Shown: positions 44,129 through 46,023 of the stretch, piece by piece
How positions within the stretch are numbered: position 1 is the first letter of the stretch
Layout: the number at the start of each line of letters is the position of its first letter
Notes under the pieces: model-generated
The model's input: the letters and a program-made list of their open reading frames with translations, nothing else
Told to the model about the DNA's origin: nothing
Database searches by the model: none
Program-made: the position numbers and the translations under genes
Origin: a bacterium
Lineage (GTDB): Bacteria; Planctomycetota; Planctomycetia; Isosphaerales; Isosphaeraceae
Assembly (NCBI GenBank): GCA_016125085.1
Contig: WGMM01000042.1
Location: forward strand, 1-46,023
DNA length: 46,023 nucleotides
Reading direction: 5' to 3'

Positions 44129-44299
44129 TTGGATTGGATTGGATTGGATTGGATTGGATTGGATTGGATTGGATTGGATTGGTCATTCCGGCAGTGACTG
44201 ATAATATCTTTCGAACCATAAAACCAGTCGTCGGCGATCATTTCCGTTCGTCGGAGAATCGCTCCGAAATCGTTCCGTCGCTGACGCTTCCGGCTCGTT
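44103..44299. repeat. 26-bp perfect inverted repeat flanking 145 bp
   Basis: 44103-44128 and 44274-44299 are exact reverse complements. The left arm is the third 34-bp repeat core; the right arm is its only inverted copy. The interior holds the GGATT array and 90 other bases with no ORF. It may be a non-autonomous, MITE-like element or a folded transcript. No target-site duplication was identified. The rest of 43992-44568 shows no gene. Confidence 0.85.
44126..44182 (+). repeat. pentanucleotide microsatellite (GGATT)11
   Basis: Eleven uninterrupted GGATT units plus a trailing GG. It begins inside the last 34-bp repeat. It is not within a supported gene. Perfect short tandem arrays of this kind are prone to slippage, so the copy number may vary between isolates. 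Confidence 0.97.
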
Positions 44300-44568
44300 C
44301 AATACATCGCTTCCGCGATGTGAGAACGGAACGCGACGTGAAATGAAAAAGAAAAAGTGCAGGGGGGCGATGTAGGTCGATCCCGTGCGAATTGCGTGAA
44401 CGACGTGAAATGGAAGCACCTCACGGAGTGAAGAATAGCTTCCATGCGTTTGCCGAGACAGCGATTCCATCGCTGAACGAAAGTTAAGAAGTTGTGTTCG
44501 CGAAAGCCGAGGCTCGCCTTCGAATTCCAACGGGTTCGAATTGAGGGCGGATCAGTGATGAAGGGAAT

Positions 44569-45375
44569 TCAGATTGCCGAAGGTCGGAATTTCCGGAAGA
44601 TCCAGAGGCTTCCGAGTCCGAGTACCAGCCAGGTCGATGGCTCAGGGACCGGTGCGACGGGAACGAGTTTGAACACGTGTGGGCCATCATACGTCGGTTG
44701 ACTCAAATCGTATCCATATCCGACGATCTCGCCAGTGTCGTTGATGTCTGTCCCTGCTTGAAGTAGCCACTGGCCAGGATTGTCGACGAGCGAACTCAGC
44801 AGCATGGCTTCCGAATTAATCGATGCATAGTATATCGCTTTCCTTTCGCCTCCGATCCAGCCTGTTCCGACCATCTCGTCGAGTCCGTTTATGCCAAGCA
44901 ACGAATAGGTATCGTTCCCAACGACGGTGGGGAAGTTAGTCATTTGGCCTGTCGACGTTTCGAAAACGAATTGCGACCCCACTTTTGTGAAGAGCGCCTT
45001 CCCAGACGAAGAAAATGTATCGAAGGAAGCGGTCTTCGGGTCGATTCCCGCTAGAAGATTGACATCGGATCCATCTTTTTTCATTACGTATTCGTCCGGT
45101 GGGTTCTTGTAGCTGATGCTACGCAGGTACTCGCCCTTCCGGTACAATTTATCGGTGGAATCCAGGGGCATGCCTCCAGCGTAAACCGTTCCGTCGGACA
45201 GCCATAGTAGGTTCGGATTTTGGATGTTGTGATCATACTTCGAAGCCAAACCTAAATCCTCAAGCCGATAACGAGGCAGCATCGAATCGGCCTGGGCTTC
45301 GGGGGAAGCCAATGCGCCGAACAGGCACAGGGCCAGCAGGCCGAGGGTTCGGGTCATCGATCGGTCGGGCTTCAT
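44569..45375 (-). CDS. PEP-CTERM exported protein with HAF-like repeats
   Basis: ATG 45373-45375 has AGGAG nine bases upstream. The 268-residue protein has a signal peptide (TRTLGLLALCLFGALASPEAQA, approximately 8-29) and ends in VPEPSTWLVLGLGSLWIFRKFR, a complete PEP-CTERM sorting signal: VPEP, hydrophobic span, basic end. The middle has GINGLDEMVGTGW and TDINDTGEIVGYGYD, which fit the extracellular HAF repeat pattern. PEP-CTERM proteins are processed by exosortase and released or anchored at the surface. The gene is AT-richer than average and lies between repeat blocks. Substrate unknown. Confidence 0.85.
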   Translation of the reverse strand: MKPDRSMTRTLGLLALCLFGALASPEAQADSMLPRYRLEDLGLASKYDHNIQNPNLLWLSDGTVYAGGMPLDSTDKLYRKGEYLRSISYKNPPDEYVMKKDGSDVNLLAGIDPKTASFDTFSSSGKALFTKVGSQFVFETSTGQMTNFPTVVGNDTYSLLGINGLDEMVGTGWIGGERKAIYYASINSEAMLLSSLVDNPGQWLLQAGTDINDTGEIVGYGYDLSQPTYDGPHVFKLVPVAPVPEPSTWLVLGLGSLWIFRKFRPSAI

Positions 45376-45680
45376 AACCGGTTTCTCCTGAGGGTAGTGC
45401 ACGGCATTTCCGGAATCTCCAGCGGAAACCACGAAGCCCAATCGCGGGCCGAACTGCGAATGACAACCGTACGGAACCCCGGCTTTTCGCCGGAATGAAC
45501 CATTCGTACCGAACCGACAAGCCAAATGTGAAGTTCAGGAAAGACTCGATCGGCCCAATTCCGTCTCGGGCCCCTGGTGCATGTGCAAGTTATCAGTTTC
45601 GCCGAATCGGTCAACGCGGGTTTGTCAGAGTGTCGGCACGAATGACCTTAAAGCAATGCAGCACAAGAAACTCCTATGCA

Positions 45681-46023
45681 AGGGGTGCCCGAAGGGCGGG
45701 GTGGTTTCTTCGTAAGTGGAGTATCACCCACTCATGCAGAACCCCCTCCCCGCTTCGCGGTACTCCCCCTTGTCAGGGGGAGAGCTTATGTTTCAGCCGC
45801 GTATTACCTTAAATCCGCGAAGCGCAAATGACTCCCCTCCTTTTCAAGGAGGGGTGCCCGAAGGGCGGGGTGGTTTCTTCGCAAGTAGAGTATCACCCAC
45901 GTACGCAGAACCCCCTCCCCGCTTCGCGGTACTCCCCCTTGTCAGGGGGAGAGCTTATGTTTCAGCCGCGTATTACCTTAAATCCGCGAAGCGCAAATGA
46001 CTCCCCTCCTTTTCAAGGAGGGG
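45681..46023. repeat. 169-bp tandem repeat array, at least two units, running off the right edge
   Basis: 45681-45849 and 45850-46018 are about 97% identical (five substitutions seen), and a third copy begins at 46019. A decayed piece of the unit's end (about 45671-45680) precedes the array. Each unit contains several palindromes: CCCTCCTT/AAGGAGGG, CTCCCCCT/AGGGGGAG, GCCC/GGGC and a CCGC/GCGG group. The period is not a multiple of three, so a repeat protein is unlikely. The motifs resemble GC-rich palindromic intergenic repeats seen in many bacteria. The 300 bases before it (45376-45680) show no gene. Confidence 0.92.

Noticed and set aside
44126..44182. CRISPR-like array
   Set aside because: The units are 5 bases with no spacers; it is a microsatellite, and no cas genes are present.
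44510..44545. tRNA fragment suggested by GGTTCGAAT
   Set aside because: The bases beside it do not form a T-arm and no acceptor or anticodon stem is found.

Overview
This window looks like a chromosome segment of a planctomycete, probably of the Gemmatales/Isosphaerales side. The lineage markers are: three DUF1501 genes and a Planctomycete-type cytochrome c (PSCyt1)/DUF1549/DUF1553 gene; two DUF1559 pilin-like genes with the GFTLIELLVVIAIIA leader and the H-x9-DG tail; an N-terminal LEDRAVPA motif on a secreted multicopper oxidase; futalosine-pathway MqnD; and a PEP-CTERM protein. Coding DNA is GC-rich, with strongly GC-biased third positions, which produces many long antisense shadow frames. 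No rRNA, tRNA, IS element, phage gene or CRISPR array was recognised.

Layout. 0.4-5.1 kb: a secreted multicopper oxidase with FG-GAP repeats, tail to tail with an AT-richer DUF2075 helicase carrying a PD-(D/E)XK-like N-terminus. 5.2-7.9 kb: aconitase. 8.4-10.7 kb: a DUF1559 gene and two small lipoproteins, closed by a strong terminator. 10.8-12.4 kb: mqnD and a SLOG-fold protein. 12.6-14.1 kb: DUF1501. 14.1-16.0 kb: a short hybrid-cluster protein (Hcp) followed at once by a protoglobin, a likely NO/hydroxylamine stress pair. 16.5-24.2 kb: a Gln-repeat lipoprotein, leuS, a GH57 amylase/glucanotransferase, a DUF58 protein and its translationally coupled membrane partner. 24.2-31.6 kb: a cyclooxygenase-like haem protein, the PSD1-DUF1501 operon and a divergent DUF1501. 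31.7-33.4 kb: an unknown protein and an alpha/beta hydrolase without its catalytic Ser and His. 33.5-41 kb: a Tricorn-like S41 protease, a membrane protein, a second lipoprotein/DUF1559 module and a TPR protein. 40.9-44.0 kb: a Rieske-MDR oxidoreductase-Na/Ca antiporter operon divergent from a LOG-family gene. 44.0-46.0 kb: three kinds of repeat surrounding a PEP-CTERM gene.

Most genes are housekeeping or lineage-typical. The parts that stand out are the COX-like enzyme with Asp at the expected distal-histidine position, the apparently dead hydrolase, the Hcp-protoglobin pair, the AT-rich DUF2075 gene, and the repeat-rich right end. No multi-gene defence island or obviously new multi-component system is visible. 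All functions are inferred from motifs read by eye; no database search was possible.
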